This document shows positions 35,631 through 49,800 of a DNA stretch of 64,000 nt, piece after piece; positions within the stretch are counted from its first letter, which is position 1, and each line of letters opens with the position of its first letter. This DNA comes from Lycocorax pyrrhopterus obiensis (Eukaryota; Chordata; Aves; Passeriformes; Paradisaeidae), in contig JACSVZ010000002.1 of NCBI GenBank assembly GCA_014706295.1, positions 53,416,432 through 53,480,431 on the forward strand, written 5' to 3'. The notes below the pieces were generated by a model, which was not told the DNA's origin, did no database searches, and saw only the letters and a list, made by a program, of their open reading frames with translations. Made by a program: the position numbers and the translations under genes.

Positions 35631-35662
35631 TGAAATAAACCTGTTGTGAAATAAACCTGTTT
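35631..35662. repeat. 16-bp tandem duplication
   Basis: TGAAATAAACCTGTTG at 35631-35646 is followed directly by TGAAATAAACCTGTTT, 15 of 16 identical. It is a small local slippage duplication. Confidence 0.9.
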
Positions 35663-38424
35663 TTCTGAATCCACTGGTGTAGGCCGAGGCTTATCCCATG
35701 TCTCCTGGCCTAGGTTTTATATGTCCTGCATGTCTGTTATGTGTGCTGGATGCCTTCTAGGTGCAGTCTTGTCATCCTGGATCTGTAGCTACCTCACATA
35801 ATGAGCATTCCAGTGCAACTTGGACATTGCCTTTTGTCCTTATTTTATGTATCTATTTGACAGCAAGGTAAAAATCCACGTGCACTGTGATCCCAGGTCT
35901 TTTGCTTTTTTGGTGACAAGCAGGCTTTGACTTTGTTCCCTGCATACTTTGGACTGTTCCTTCTCTGGGCTCTTCATGAGAAGTTATCGCATCTCCCTGT
36001 CCCTTCAGTCAATGCTGAGTAACTATCTAGTGCTCAGGAAAATGTCTCATGTTGGCATGTGATGGTCCATGCTGTCTGATAAGCAGCATACTTCTATCTT
36101 CTGTGTCTTTGACATCAATCTCCGTCTGTCTCTACTGCTGATGGTACTTTTACAGGCATTCAAGGGAAGATGCATTGCACTTGGATTCCCCTTTGGCACT
36201 GACTTACATGAAGGCTGCTGCAGGGCACAGTGGGCGGTTAACTGAGCAAAGGGTGTTAGGTTATGACCCTCTACAGAACACATCAGGTCCCTGAGTGTGC
36301 CTCTTCCCCTCATGTTCCTTAGAAGACAGCACTTAGAAGGTTCTTATTCCTGGCAGGAATAAGAGCAGTGATAAGCTGTGACCATACAGTCCCTGTTACT
36401 GACAGTGAAAAGCCGCCTTAGGCTGAGGTTTGGGTCTTCTGAAGCTGTAGAATCTGAAAATTAGAAACTATGGCTTCCTCCTCCAAATTCTCTTTTCATG
36501 AATAGCATAGTGCAACCTATTTTTTTGGATCAACTCATGGGAGTCCAGCCCCAGGTGTGAAGCACGTACCAGTCTCATGAGATAATTCCCAATCTGCTGG
36601 GATGACTGCCAGTCATCCTGAAGCAGTATTACTTTTCCCATTCAGCTGGAAGCATGGGGTTACCTTTTGTATGAGTTGCTTTGTGAGCAGCCTGATTACC
36701 TGATCAGCCCTGGGATTTGCCTCCCTTGTGTCCTCTGGGGTCTTTTAGGAAAGATGTTGCTGCCCCTTTGTGCTGTGTCCCACAGCAGCTTTGACCTCCA
36801 AGGGAGAAATGCTGTTCTCGGAAAGGTTTAGGGGGTTCAGTGACAAGATGGGTGTTTCTAGGGCATATTGGTATCTTACATGCTAGAGCTGGATTCCCAG
36901 CCACGTGTGTTGTGGACACATGTATGGCTCCTAAGTCTTGGCCTGAAACCCCATGCAGGAGTTTTCCATACGTGATGACTTCAGTCTGCTCACTATTTCT
37001 CATATGTTTCCAACAGGATGTAGTTCTGCACCTACTCTGACTACACAGGTGCTTCATGGCTCTCAGTTTTCTGCCTATTGTGCATCTTTCTTCTTTAAAG
37101 ATGGCTGCCTCTTTCTGTATCTCAGAATTTCTTTCATAGCCCCTGCCCTGGTGATTTCCTTAATGCTTTCCATTTTTTCAGAATGTTTTGATATCATAAT
37201 CCTGAATTGCTTCTCTGTTGTCAGCTCCTTCTGTCAATAGTTGCAGCCTTGGTGGCTGGGAGTTGCTCTAATGAATGGTTCAGTTTACCCGTCAGGCTGG
37301 GCTGATGCCAGAGGTATTTGTGACCAGCCAGTGGTACTTGTGTAATTGCCAAAAGGTACGGCAGAGGTTGTCAGGGGAGCTCTTCCATCACAGTACATCT
37401 GGGTTCACTTTTGGCATCACTAGCGGGAATGATTTGCCCCAAGAGCCCTATGGAGTACATTTATAATGACACCAGTTCTCCATTACACCAGTGTGTAATG
37501 GTGCAAGTCTGGTGTACCTGAACTCTTCCTAGTCTCTGTTAGGCTGGAAGTCATAGTGGGAATAAAGATGTAACTCTGCCAGCTCTTTCCTTAGAGATTC
37601 CATCATGGGTAATGGAGCTCCACATTTCAACAGACTCAGGTTGCCAACAGGGATCTGTTTTTAACTTTAGTTTATTCAATGTGTCTGTCCTTGACATATA
37701 TTTGTATATTCAGCAGGAAAGCTGCACAAGGAACTGTATTCCCTTTCCTTTAGTGCTGGAATACCAGACATGAAATTACAGCCTATCTGAGGCTTGTCCT
37801 GTTCTCCTACATCTCTTTCTATAAACTTTAAGTTATAACATCCCCTGCTTGGTGGGTTTCTCACAAAAGCCAGAATTTGCCCACTGGTCTTCAAGTGTTT
37901 TCCCTTTAAGTGTTTTCCCTCTACGTGACTGAGGTATGGTTATGTGTCTTCAGTCAGCTATTGCTGTTTGTCCATCCATGTTCCTAGGATTGCATTGCAG
38001 CTGATTCCACTTTCCAGGTGGAAGAAAATTGGTTTAACAGCACACTTGTAAATGTGGCAAGTTAAATGCTTAGCTGTCCCCTTCTGCAGCATGTGTGTGT
38101 ACTGATTACCTGTAACATCTGCTAAGGTCTTGGTGCAATCATAAGAAAAGCTCCTAACAACATCTCTATTTAGAGAAAATGAGAGGATGGCTGAGTAAAG
38201 ATTGCACGAGAGACACGCAAAATCCAGCATAAGTGAACACAAGGTGTGTAGTGGCTTCTCCAGCCCTTAGGAGGTTTATGCTGTGCGTGTTGGTATGGCT
38301 AGAAAAATCAGAGCTGTCATGAAGCCATGAGTTGCTGTATACAAGCTACAGTGACATTGCTTTTTTTGTTGTTGTACAGATCTCTATATTTGCTATGTAG
38401 TTCTGTACAGATATATAGTAAGTG
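35663..38424. other. Unique non-coding stretch
   Basis: No gene or dispersed repeat recognised. Frames reach 117 codons (minus 36704-37057) without family resemblance. A 15-bp tandem duplication is annotated separately at 37893. Confidence 0.45.
37893..37922. repeat. 15-bp tandem duplication
   Basis: AAGTGTTTTCCCTTT and AAGTGTTTTCCCTCT are adjacent and 14 of 15 identical. Confidence 0.9.
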
Positions 38425-38493
38425 TCCCCTCCTCTTCTTTTTTTCCTTTTTTTTCCTTTCCTTTTTTTTTCTTTCCCGTTTTTTTCTTTTTCC
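38425..38493. repeat. Polypyrimidine (T/C) tract
   Basis: TCCCCTCCTCTTC is followed by T-runs broken by C pairs, a 53-nt pure pyrimidine run to 38477, then a single G and 15 more pyrimidines. It is simple sequence and is not tailed by a recognisable LINE or SINE body on either side. Confidence 0.9.
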
Positions 38494-41400
38494 TATTGTA
38501 GCATTTTGCCCTTACATCCTTGGGTGGGTTGGTTATTTCTCATTTCCTTCACCTATCCTTGCTAGCTTGAAGTGTTTATCTGGATTAGACCCTTGCTCCT
38601 CAATAGCCTCCATGGAATATTAGAATCTCATGTTTTACACAAAACCACAATGGTCATGAGGGAATCCAGCTTCATGGGTGGATTCTATTATTCTCAGTCT
38701 GCATTACCAGTATCTATTCAGTCCTTGTGGTCTTGAGGAGTAGGAAGAGGGGTAGTAGAAGGGGGGTGAGAGAGGACCACTGTCTTTGCATGGTTTCATT
38801 CCTCTGGGATGAGAGTCTGCTAATGCCTTTCCCAGCTGCCCCAGGACTCTCAGGATTACTCAGCAGCATCTCTCTCGCATCTTGTATTTTTTCAGAAAGG
38901 AGATGCTTTGCTTCCTCTTTCTTACCTTCACCCTGCTTACAGGTTCAGGTTACTCTTCTTCAGGGCTTGCACAGTGATATCTGGCTAGAAATTAATCTTT
39001 CTGGTGATCGCTTCCTTTATGTTAGCTGCTTGCCTCCTTTTTATGTACTGTATCCTTTACCTTGTAAACACATGTTTTTATTTACTATTGGACTCACTGA
39101 AATAACTGCTGCCACAATATTTACTGCATTTATGCTGGGAAGCTAGAGTGAATTAAAAACATTCAGAACAAAAGCAACTGGAGTTTACAGAAGCCTGTGG
39201 CTTTGATAGCGCTTTTCTTTGAAAAGCCCTATCTACAATATGTAAAACAAAATAGGCTTTTATTAAAACAATTGATCATAGAAGTGCTAGGTCTGAACAG
39301 ACACAGACTGGTTTCCAAGCGCTTCCTCTGACCCCTTCCCAGCCACACTCCACATGCATTCCTCCAGCTTTCAGGAGGGCTGTGACTGTCTTGCTGAATC
39401 ACCAGCTGCCTACAGCCCTGGTGGGATGGAGCAAGACTGCTCTCTCCATCGTCCATGAGAAGGAGAGAGAGAGAGCTGCTGCTTCTCCCTGCTGCTTCGC
39501 TCGGGAGTGCCAGGGGAAGGGAAGGGAAGAGCCACGGCTGGCTGGAGTGAGGCAGGGCAATATAAGCAAAATAGGGCACTTGAAGGGGTGTAAGTGGCAG
39601 TGGGAGCTCGAGGGCTTCTCTGTCCGACTTTCTCCCTTAGGCATGGAGATATAAAGAAGCTGAAAGTTTAGCATTTTAATACAGTGACATATTCAGTTTT
39701 GATACGTGCTCCTGATTCTGAGAGACATGTAAACCCCACAAATCTTTTCTGTTTTAGCTGTGTGTCACAATAACCCCTATGTAAGATTTCTGTAGAGCTG
39801 ATCAGTGAAACCCTAAGTCCCCTGAAGTCAACTGGAAAGCTCTTGTTTTCCTGGATAGTGCATGGCAAGACCACTAGCAAGGATTTTTCTCCTTGTGTAT
39901 GTTGCAATACTGAATATAGATTAATTTTTACTCTGTGTTCAGGTCCTTCCAATGTATTATTGTTAAATACATAGTGTCTGGTTATCATGACTGCATGATA
40001 ACTCCAAGTAGAAGAGCATTAACTGCTCTGAGCAAGAAGTAATTTGATAGCTAAGTACACAGGAGGGAAATGAACAAACCCTGAGTTAGCTAGAAATTTC
40101 TGCTAAAACAAAAGTATTTTGGATGGATTTAGATATAAGATTTTGCTTATTTGGCACAACAATGCATCATGCTGCCCTTGTTACGGGGCATTATAAGAGC
40201 ATAGCTGGCTGGGGGATAATGACCCTCCAAATTCATGATTTCCACTTTAATTACACTTCAGATTAATATTTGCTCTATGGAATTCAGGGTCTTGGATCAA
40301 TTTTCTGGGAGAATATTAAGAAAACAGACCTTATCTTTAGAAAGGCCATCCTTTATGCAGACAGTTCAATGAAGACCCACCTAGAAAATCACTTTATTGT
40401 TTTAACATTTCTTCTCTGATCTTGCATCTGGGATACAAAATCCTCTATAGTTTATGTGGCCCATGTGGAATCAAGTTTAGTAAACAGATATGAGTACAGA
40501 TTTGGGACATGACCTTCGCTCGTGTGAATCAAAGATTTTTCCGGAAAGGGAAAATTGTTGTTAATGCTGAAGTTCTCCAGTGATCAAAATATGTAACACA
40601 CGGTCACTTTTTCAAACTGTCTCAAAATGAATACAAATTTCAGGTTTCTGGTTTAGAAAGTCACTTTCAGTCACCTTGAAGTTTGCATTAATTTTCACAC
40701 CTGGGAACAGAAAAATCTTAAAACAACCACATTTGTGCAGATAGACCAGAGCAGATACAGTATCTATGCATTGGCAGTGTCTCCTAATTTCTGAAAACAG
40801 ATTATAAATTTTTAGATAGACTTTTGGAGGTCTTTGAGTTACACACCCAAGTTGGAAAAAGGCCCGAATACAAGAAAACAACCTTGAATGGGAATATTTT
40901 CAAGGCTTACAAAGTTAACATCTGGCTATAAACTCTGGGCAGTACTCCGGCCCCTTGCTGTGAGGCTGAGGACAGACTACAGGCTTGTTTTGAGGTTTAT
41001 GTTTGTGAGAGGGCTGGATGATTCAAGGCCACATGCCTTTCACCAAGGTTTCCAGAGCTGGATCCTTGGGGAAGGGTGGTGGAGGTGACGGCAAACCAAG
41101 TGCCGCCCCTGCCTCTCCCCTCTGAGCTCCTTGTCACTGTCCTCGCCCCCATCACTGTCGGAGGCATCAAGTCGGCTTTCATTGTGTGCAACCCACTGGG
41201 GCCGGGGAGCTCTTTGCACTTACTCGAGTATGGGGTCAGTCCTGTTTGTTTCACTGTTTTAATGGGATCCTGCAGTGCCACCCAGGTCACTGGTTTTTTA
41301 CACCATCGACTCTGACCCATCCAGTCTGACAGAAAAACCTGTGACTGACGCGTTGTCAGAGCAGCCTTTGGACCAAATCCGCTCTTGTACTGATTTCCAT

Positions 41401-43758
41401 ACTGGTGTGAAACTTGGCTTCCTTGGAGCTACTCTGGAGTTGCAGCAGTGTAATTGAAAGTGGAATCAGGCATCAGAGTGTCCTTTATTCCCCTGGCTGA
41501 GGAGAACTGAGTTATCAGTGTGAACATTTGAATGTGAATGAAGCTGGAGAAATGGAATTCTGTAGCCAAAGGCTTTAGTGAAACGCCTTCACCAGTGTTT
41601 AACACAGGCTGGTGATCGTCTTTTATTCATAAATTCAATACTAAGGAGGAGTACACCCCATCACTTAGTGTATAAAATCACAATTAACGTACTATAATGG
41701 GCTTTAAAGAGCAAACCCTGTAGAAATGATTTATATCTCATAAAATATTACATTAAGCCCTTTCTTTCTCCTGATATTTTTGTCGTATTTCCCCTTTCTG
41801 CCTGTGTTTTAAATGCAACTTTATTTCTTGTTTTCTGCTTGTGCAAAGCTGTGGAACAGTGGAGACAATGTAGGAAAAGAAGAATCTGGGCAAAACAGGC
41901 ATTTTGCATTGACCATGAACCTGTCGATTTAGCACATAATTTTCTATTTGCCACTACCTTTTAAAGAACAATAATACAGTGAAGGAAGGGAGACAAAAGA
42001 TAAAGCAGTAAGTTGGGATCTCTCTGTCTTCTGCTTGCTCCTTCCTTCTTTTCTTGGTGGCTATAGAAGTAAAATCCCAGTGTCACAAGCTCTTGCAATA
42101 GCTGTCAGAGGCCCAGTCTGTTGTGGTCAGACCTGGGAAGTCCCAGAACATGTGGCAGCCAAACAATTTGCTGAGATAAGTCAGCAGGGTCAGCTGGGTT
42201 AAAAGAGATGGCAAAAGTAGCAGTTGATAATTTACCTACCTCAGCATCACCTATGAAGGTCCACAAAGGAGCTTGGATATTTGGTGCAATGTAAATATAT
42301 ATCTAACTGAGTTGAATTTACCTCAGTTGTAAGGTGAATTTCTTTATTATTCACTGGTGATTTGTGATGGCAACCTGAAATTTTTACCTGCATCTTTGGT
42401 AGAGATTAAGTGGTTGAGGCTTTTGCATTCAGGAGCATAGGAGAATCAGTCAACCAGGGACAGTCCACTTCTGACAAATATTGTCACATGATTAAATATA
42501 TGTATGGCCTTGAGTTGTGCTTGCACATTGTTCAGTTGGAAGATGCTTGGAAAAAATGGACACAGCTTCTCACTGAAGTAAACAAACACAATTCCACGGA
42601 CTTAGTATGAAGTTACCCCAGTTCAAACTACATAAGGGTTTAGCCTGTGGTGAAATGCTCTTCCTTTCCCCCCACCCCCCAAATACTCCACTAGATTTCC
42701 TGGCTACTTAATATCTGGTAAACTAAAGGAAACATACAAAAGTAGAGGACTGCATCAGTGAATTAATGTGTAAGGACCCCTGACTTGTACCACTCACAAC
42801 ATAATGAAGATGGAAGGTCAGGCAAACACTGTTGAAATTTTCATGCTTTCTCATGTGGTCATACCAAAACATGTCTGCTGTCTGTTTTAGAGATGCTCTA
42901 AAACCTGATTGTTCCTGCTTGCTCTGCATTTATCATCTATGAATGGATAAATGCAGCTTATTTGCTGCTAAACCTCTTATTGGGTAAGAACTGTAGGCAC
43001 AATGAATTGAAATTTAAAATTGTTGCTTCATTGTAAAGAAGGATAGCTGCAATTAGGACCAGGAGCTGCATGTCAAAGAGTGGGAGCTCTGATAACTGTT
43101 ATTGAATGGAAATAATTTTAACTCTACTGTTCAGCTTTAAAGGACCTAGCAAATCAAACAGAATTTTGATCTAAATAATTGGGAATCCCACCTGAGAGGG
43201 TTAAACAAATTCCTCTCCACCTCTTCCTAGCTTCTAGACAGGATCAAGACTACCTTCCACTATCCTGGTTCTTGAGACAAGAATATTCATAGCTCTTAGA
43301 GATCTTCTGGCTGTGTATGTGTGTATGAGCATATATGTTTTGACATTACAAACAGAAAAGGGGAAAGAGAACAATATAGCTTGATGTGAAATTCAGGGTT
43401 GAGAAGAGGAAGGGAGAGCAGTGGTTCAGAAAGTTTTTTTTTCCTCCTCCAGCAGTCAGTATATCGTAGTTGAAATCAAAACCCTATAGCAAGCTCCCTG
43501 AAGGAAGTGGCATAATAAATAGGTCTTTAAGGTCCTTTCTGAATGACATGGAATGAATGCCTCTCTCTTTCCCCCTCTCTTCTCCCAAGGTAGAATTAGA
43601 AAATGATTCTCCACGTAGAGATATGTGATCCCTGCTAATGGCAGCAAATGAGAATGCCAGCTGCTGTTTCACCCTCTCCTGCACCCCTGCCCTGCTCCCA
43701 CCTCCCCACAGTCACTCTGGCAGTAGTTTCATGGTTTATTTCAGACTTACTGTTTGAA
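38494..43758. other. Long non-coding stretch
   Basis: About 5.3 kb with no supported gene. The longest frame is plus 38727-39146 (139 codons, starting MVLRSRKRGSRRG): hydrophobic stretches occur, but there is no signal-anchor pattern or domain I recognise. The region 41090-41210 is slightly GC-richer with a few CpGs. Confidence 0.45.
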
Positions 43759-43832
43759 TAATGATAGTAATGTCTTGCAGTCCTGTAGTGTCTTTCATCT
43801 GAGGACTACAAAGCTGTTTTACAAACGTTAGC
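43759..43832 (+). mobile_element. MIR-like SINE relic, 5' part (plus strand)
   Basis: TAATGATAGTAATGTCTTGCAGTCCTGTAGTGTCTTTCATCTGAGGACTACAAAGCTGTTTTACAAAC follows the pattern 'taataataatacctagcacttatatagcgcttttcatctgaggatctcaaagcgctttacaaa' at the head of a sauropsid MIR-like SINE. The downstream half that would carry the 'acagatggggaaactgag' block is not visible. Inactive and diverged. Confidence 0.6.
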
Positions 43833-46800
43833 TCTATAGGGGCTCATTCTGCAATGTACTAAAGATGATCACAGAACGAACATACAGTCCTATAATCGCA
43901 CAGTTGATTATTTACTCCTTGCAAGTCGATGTCATCTACGTCTATATCCATCCCACAGTAAAAACTTTATGACTATCTTTACAAGGTACAATGAATATAT
44001 GCATGCTTAATGCATGGAAAAAATTTAAAGGAAAACTTACTGCAGTGTTCCCAGGAGGAGGGATACTATTTATTCACTCCCAACTATAGAATGAAAAATG
44101 GGAAATGCTGAGGTATTTGTGCGTCATTATCTAAGACAGGTTTGTGTCAGTTCCAGCAGAAAGTTGTGTTCTCTCTACAATCTGAACTGAAATTTCTGTG
44201 TCCTTGCTGCACAGTACCATGTCCAAATAACCCTGGATTTTGTGACCTGGGAGAGGTCGAACCCACACCCTTGAAGCAAGGTCCTCTGTATTCTTGGAAA
44301 GTTTGGGATTCCTGAGCTGAGCTATGCAACTTGCAGTTCCCATCTAATCAAAACTTCATGAGATGTGTTTTGTTGTGTTTTCCTGTTATTTTCATGCAGG
44401 GTAAGGCCAAATTCTGCCCTTTTTTCTGTTGATAAGCAAATTTCACTACTTGCAGTTCCCATAAACAAATGCATGTCTGCTTGTTATCTTTCCCTCCCAA
44501 AGCTTCAAAATTTTGCTGGAAAATTCCACAACTGGGCTTTTTCTAATCAATTTTACATCAGCATAACAGGATCTCTCATGGTATGTCAGAATTTTATTTT
44601 CATCTGTCTCTGTCTCAATCATAAAGACGCTGGGTGGAAATGTGAAATAGGCTATCCAGATATTTTGAATTCAAAATAAAAAAGAAATTTGATCTAAAAA
44701 GAAATGCATATAACTCAACAACATGCCTTTTTTTACAGTTTATCTAGTGACTGACTGTATTTTGACAAAGTCACTAAGGTCAGGCTTTTCAAAAGAATCT
44801 ATGAATTTTTGGCTCCCTCCATGTTCAGTGCTCAAGTGAAAACACACAAAACCTGGTTTTCATTGTCACAGTCCCAGGTTATTATTATGTGCTCAACATC
44901 CATAACTGGCCACTGCATTTTGAGAAGATCCTGTGGCCACATAGTCACCTAAGCAAACTATAGATAAGGTCCATATGGGCCTTGAGATAAGTCTTATGTA
45001 TTTTGATTCCTCAGTGAAAAAACCAGCTCCACAGAGATTTCTGGAATCTTCATGTGTTTTGAGACAGGCCATGCCTTATGCTTGGATTATGCAGCTGTAT
45101 TTTCTTCTTATAATTAGTAAATTTTTTCTGGGAAAAGCAGGCATAAGGAGAACTGCACTACCATAAACCAGTTCTGAAAGATTTTTGAGGTCTTAGAAGA
45201 GACAGAATCACTATCCTTGAAGGCTCATTCAGCCTGGGATTGCAGTTCACAGTGGAGTGAATCCCAGATACACAGAAGAACTTGGCACAGCGCAGGGGAG
45301 ATGCTTTTTCAAGAACTAGCTGAAACGTGCCAGGAGGAAGCAAAATGGAGCCAAGGAAACTCCAGGGCTGCTTGAAACTTCACCAGGTTGTCCCCTGGAG
45401 ATGATAATTTTCTAGACAGAATAACATGCATGTGAATTTTTTGTTACTTTAAAATCTACTTTTTTAAATTTTATTTTTTCAGTATAGTTTTACTGGTCGG
45501 GTGATGGCTTGGCCACATTATGCCTCTGATCAATGCCTTAGGCCAGCAACCACTGGGACTCAGGTTTGATTTGCCCTTACAGAGGCCACTGCAGTTAGAA
45601 CCCAGCCTAGGAAAGAAAGCAGTAACTACCTGAGGGGAGGTGCAGACTTCGCATCTCTAAGGGGACAAGGTAAACCTGACCAAAATAAAAAAGGAACAGA
45701 GCTTCAGTTGTCCTGTAACGAAGAAAATCCAACACCAAGCATATGCAGGACCTTGTTATGATGAAATGTAAAACTTTTTTAATTGAATGGTTAGAGCAGG
45801 ATTGGTACTTGGAGTTGACACTGTGAAACAAGGACATACCAGCGAATACTGTTTGCTTTTTAATTTGTGGTTCTATCTGTTGAATTAATTTGGTAGATTT
45901 TTCTGTTCCACATCCAAGAAATCCCAAAACAAGGCTCAGAAAAGCCCACCAGAGTTAGCACTAAATCTCTATGGGTACAGCCAGAAAACTATTTCAGGCT
46001 TCTCTCCATCAGATTTGAATCAGCCTAACCTAACTTGTCAGTGTTACATTACCTGTGACTGCCACCAGGAAAAAGGGTCATATTCAAAATACAGGTAACT
46101 TGGGCAACCATTGTCTAAACAGAGAATAAACTGAAATGTCTTCTTTGAAAAGGTATAGTAGTCCTTTTCAAAAGACAAGCAAATTTTCAGAGCAAAGACA
46201 CCCAAAGTTTCCACTTGAAAACATGTCTTGTGGCTGTGTGACACTTGGAAACACCTGTCTAGGATATCTCTCCATCACTCCTCTCTGAATGTTTGCCTCA
46301 AACCACTTTTGATTTGTGGACCCGTAGAAAGTGTTCCATGTGGGTGTGGGCCCCTACATAGGGTCATTTAGCCTGGTGGCAGTGACTTTCTGAAAAGCAC
46401 ATTGATATTTCATGCAGGTGTTCTGCCGGGGGTGTAATTTCCAGCTTTTCCATGCTTCATACACATCTGCAGCTTCAATGCACCCTTAGGTTCCCTGGCC
46501 AGGGAGACCAAGTACAAAGTAGGAAGGCAGCATGCACTGGGCTCTGGTCTCTACACCTGTACAGGCTGTATGACTTGAGCAGGGAGCTTCAAGGACCTCA
46601 GCTGCATAGGTGAAACCTGAGTTACCTTTTGGAGACCCCTAGGACTTGTCCACAAGGGTGGAAGCCTTCCTCCTGTGGGCCTTGCAAAGCATTTGTTAAA
46701 AATCACTGAACTGCCCTGAATGACATCAAACACAGGAGTTAGGCACATGGAAGTAAAAGCTAAAAGCTGGATATGAGTGTCTAATGACAGAAGCTAAAGG

Positions 46801-49800
46801 CAATGAAGGACATACCAGTGCAATGCTGAAGGAAAATGTGCTTCATGCAGGAATGGTGAAGTTTCATTTTTCCATTATCCTCAGGAAGCCCCACAGTCCT
46901 TGCTGGGAAGGCATGAGAGCGATGCAAAATATTGTGAGTGGCTGAGCTGTATGGTAATCAAAGCCACCCTTGATGTAGCAGGCTATATATATGAAAAATT
47001 ATTCTGCTCCAAGGTCATGCTTCAACCCACAGGACAGTCCCCAGGATGCTGGGGAAGATTACTAAAATGAATCTCTGTATTGTTGCAGTGCTCTTGGACC
47101 ATCACTAGCTTCTTGGTATTTTAGAAGTGCCACTGAGGGGAGGTTGGGTGGTGCCTGCATATAGCAGCTGCACAGATACATTGCATTACTGTAAATTCCT
47201 GAGTGGGCTGGAAGGCCTCCCATGGAAACAGAGGTTCAGTACCTAAATCGCCTCCAGGTGCCTGCCAGCAGCCTCCTTGCGTAAGGAACAGCGTTTAACA
47301 TGGTCACAGACGGGTGTGCACGTCAGCACCCACCTCTCAGGCAAAGGACTAGTTCTCAGATGTGTGCCGGTGCATACTGGCAGTGCCCAGCGCAAAATGC
47401 AATTAATTTCCTTAGCTACTGCTGCCCTGTAAATAATACGATAGCACCAGTATTTTCTAGTATATTTTCCCTATGGGGAAAACAAACCAGTTTGGACTCA
47501 GGGCATAACGTTGCCTTCAAACATACATGCACAGCTGACATGGATTTCCATGGCACCTTGCCCTGAATGTATAATTGCATTTGGGTTTGAACAGCTTTGT
47601 TTATTTGTATATTTTGTTAATGTGTTTTGCACCTCAGGCATGTACTTTACAAATGCAAATTCCTTGGCTTACTGGGGTAATTTACGGCTTTTAAAGTCTA
47701 ATTTTTGAACCATTTTGCAATAGTAAAAAGCCCTTGTTTAGGGAGATCCTTTGCCAGGGGGACCTTTGCTGTCTTTTCAAAAAGGTGCAGGGCATTCCCG
47801 CCTCCCACTGAAATCAGCAAGACTCAGCCCGCCACAGGGAAGTTCACAAAGTCCTCAGCCTGGCACGAAGGAGAAAAATCAGCCAACCTCCTCCTTATAA
47901 ATCATTATATTGCAAGAACACTCAAGGGCCCAGGGCAGAGAGCAAATCACACTGCTGTGTCTGCCATCCAAACACAGAGAGGAGAGGGAAAGGATAATCC
48001 TGCACAGAGGAAACAAGAAGAGAGTGTCTAGTTTAGGGAAGAGCTGAGAAGATTCAGGGATGGTTTTCAAGCAGGAGCTGGCATTCATTTTCCCACCATT
48101 AGTAAAACTCTGCTGTGGGACTGACAGGAAAGGACATACGGGCTCCAGCTTTGGCGTGGACAAGTAACTTGGGGTTACTGATGCATTGTCCTGCAAAGGC
48201 TCAGGAGCAGAATTACCTCCAAGTTTTAGATGGGTAAATGAGACAAAGAATGGTCTCCAGATATCGTCAGAGTATGATAAGAAGCCTAAATCAGATCTCT
48301 GACTTTCTCTCATGTTTCTTAAACATGCAAGCAGCTTTCCAGCTGCTCTTCAATGGCAGTTCTCACTGGGGAAGGAGTAGGCAGGTTTCTGTCCTGAGAC
48401 CATGTCAGAAATGTTTTGTTACTTGGCTGAATTAAGGGCGTTAGCCCAGTGTTATACCGTAACAAAACTGGGCCCAAGCTTGCTGTGTTACAAAATGTTT
48501 CTGTTTGTATAACTGCTTCCTGAAGCAAAACCCTTAAATTTTAAATTGTAAGTACTTAAGATAATAAGGGGGATTTTTTTGTTTCATAGTTTATTTAAGA
48601 AATAAGAAATGGGAAGAGAAGGGTTGCTTAGTTTTTTTAAGAGCCACTGAGGTTTTAGAGTTATTCCAAGCCTTGGGGTTAATTTTCAAAATGAAGTCTT
48701 TGAGAAAATAGCTTTCTAATAAAATTTTAAGATTTGGAAGCCTCTATTCTCTGGAGCTTTTAGGCAACTTGGTTTATTAAGGAATTCTACCACTAATAAT
48801 TCTCAGAAATGACTGTGCTGAAATTAAAAGGGCCTAGTGATGACAATGGAGTGTACTGGTTCCCTTTGCAGCGAAGAACCCGGGGGTCAGAGGAAGTGCG
48901 TTAGTTGCTTAGTTTATCCATTCTGTTTCGTGATGAGAAAGTTACTTTAAGCCAGCTCTGCTCAGCCCAAAGCCCTGTTTAGACATGAGAGTCATATCTT
49001 GCTGATCCAGCTACTCCCAGCTTGCATCAGCTTTACCTTACACTGGTGTCATGTACTTGTGAAATGAATTGCTGAGGCTCATGCCGTTTTGACAGAGGGC
49101 TTAAAGCAGCTCAGCAAGACAGAGTGAGACTGTGTTAGGGCACATGGGGTCTGATCCGTTAAACTTTTGGCCATGCAGCCCAGCATAATTGTATTCTTTC
49201 TATTCACAAGCTGCTAAATTCCTAGAACAGGTTGCTTATATATACTTTTTTCTTCCCTATCTGACTAATAAGATTTTTCAAGGCTCAAAAGCCACACAGC
49301 CTTGAAAGAAATCCTTTCTCAGTTGCTTAACAAAGATATGCCTGGATTTTGTGCAGAGGGTGTGGGTAGCTGTCACATTAACCCCTGAAGCTGTTGTCAG
49401 GATTCCTGGTTTACTCTAGAGGAGGGTGGAGGAAAATCATGCCTTGCCCTTATAAGAACAGCACTCCTTTGAAGATGGACTGAAATGTTAAAATTACAGC
49501 CAACAATATTTGTTAGGCTTAGGGGCTTTTTCACCTCAGAGGGCCTCTCAGCTGATATCATCCTTGTTTCACCTGGAGGAAAATGAAAGACAAGAGATGC
49601 AATTCTGCAATTCACTGGTGAGTGCACAGCACCATGGTATGAATCTGATCTCTTGAAGCTGGCACCCAACACAGGTCGCTGCCTCCCAGCCATGCCTGAG
49701 GCACGGGTCTGCTCTTCCCCAGCTTCACAGACCACAAAATGGTTATGTTTCATTTCCTCCTGTTTGGGGTCAAGTACACAACAGAAATAATCCTTAAGAT

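Noticed and set aside
44081..44120. AATGGGAAATGCTGAGG, like a MIR core
   Set aside because: Short, imperfect and too far from the 43.76 kb MIR head to be the same copy.
45202..45226. ACAGAATCACTATCC, like the start of a reverse CR1 3' end
   Set aside because: The following bases do not continue into any CR1 3' region.
48440..48492. GTAACA...TGTTAC small inverted repeat
   Set aside because: Six-base arms with a long loop are expected by chance.
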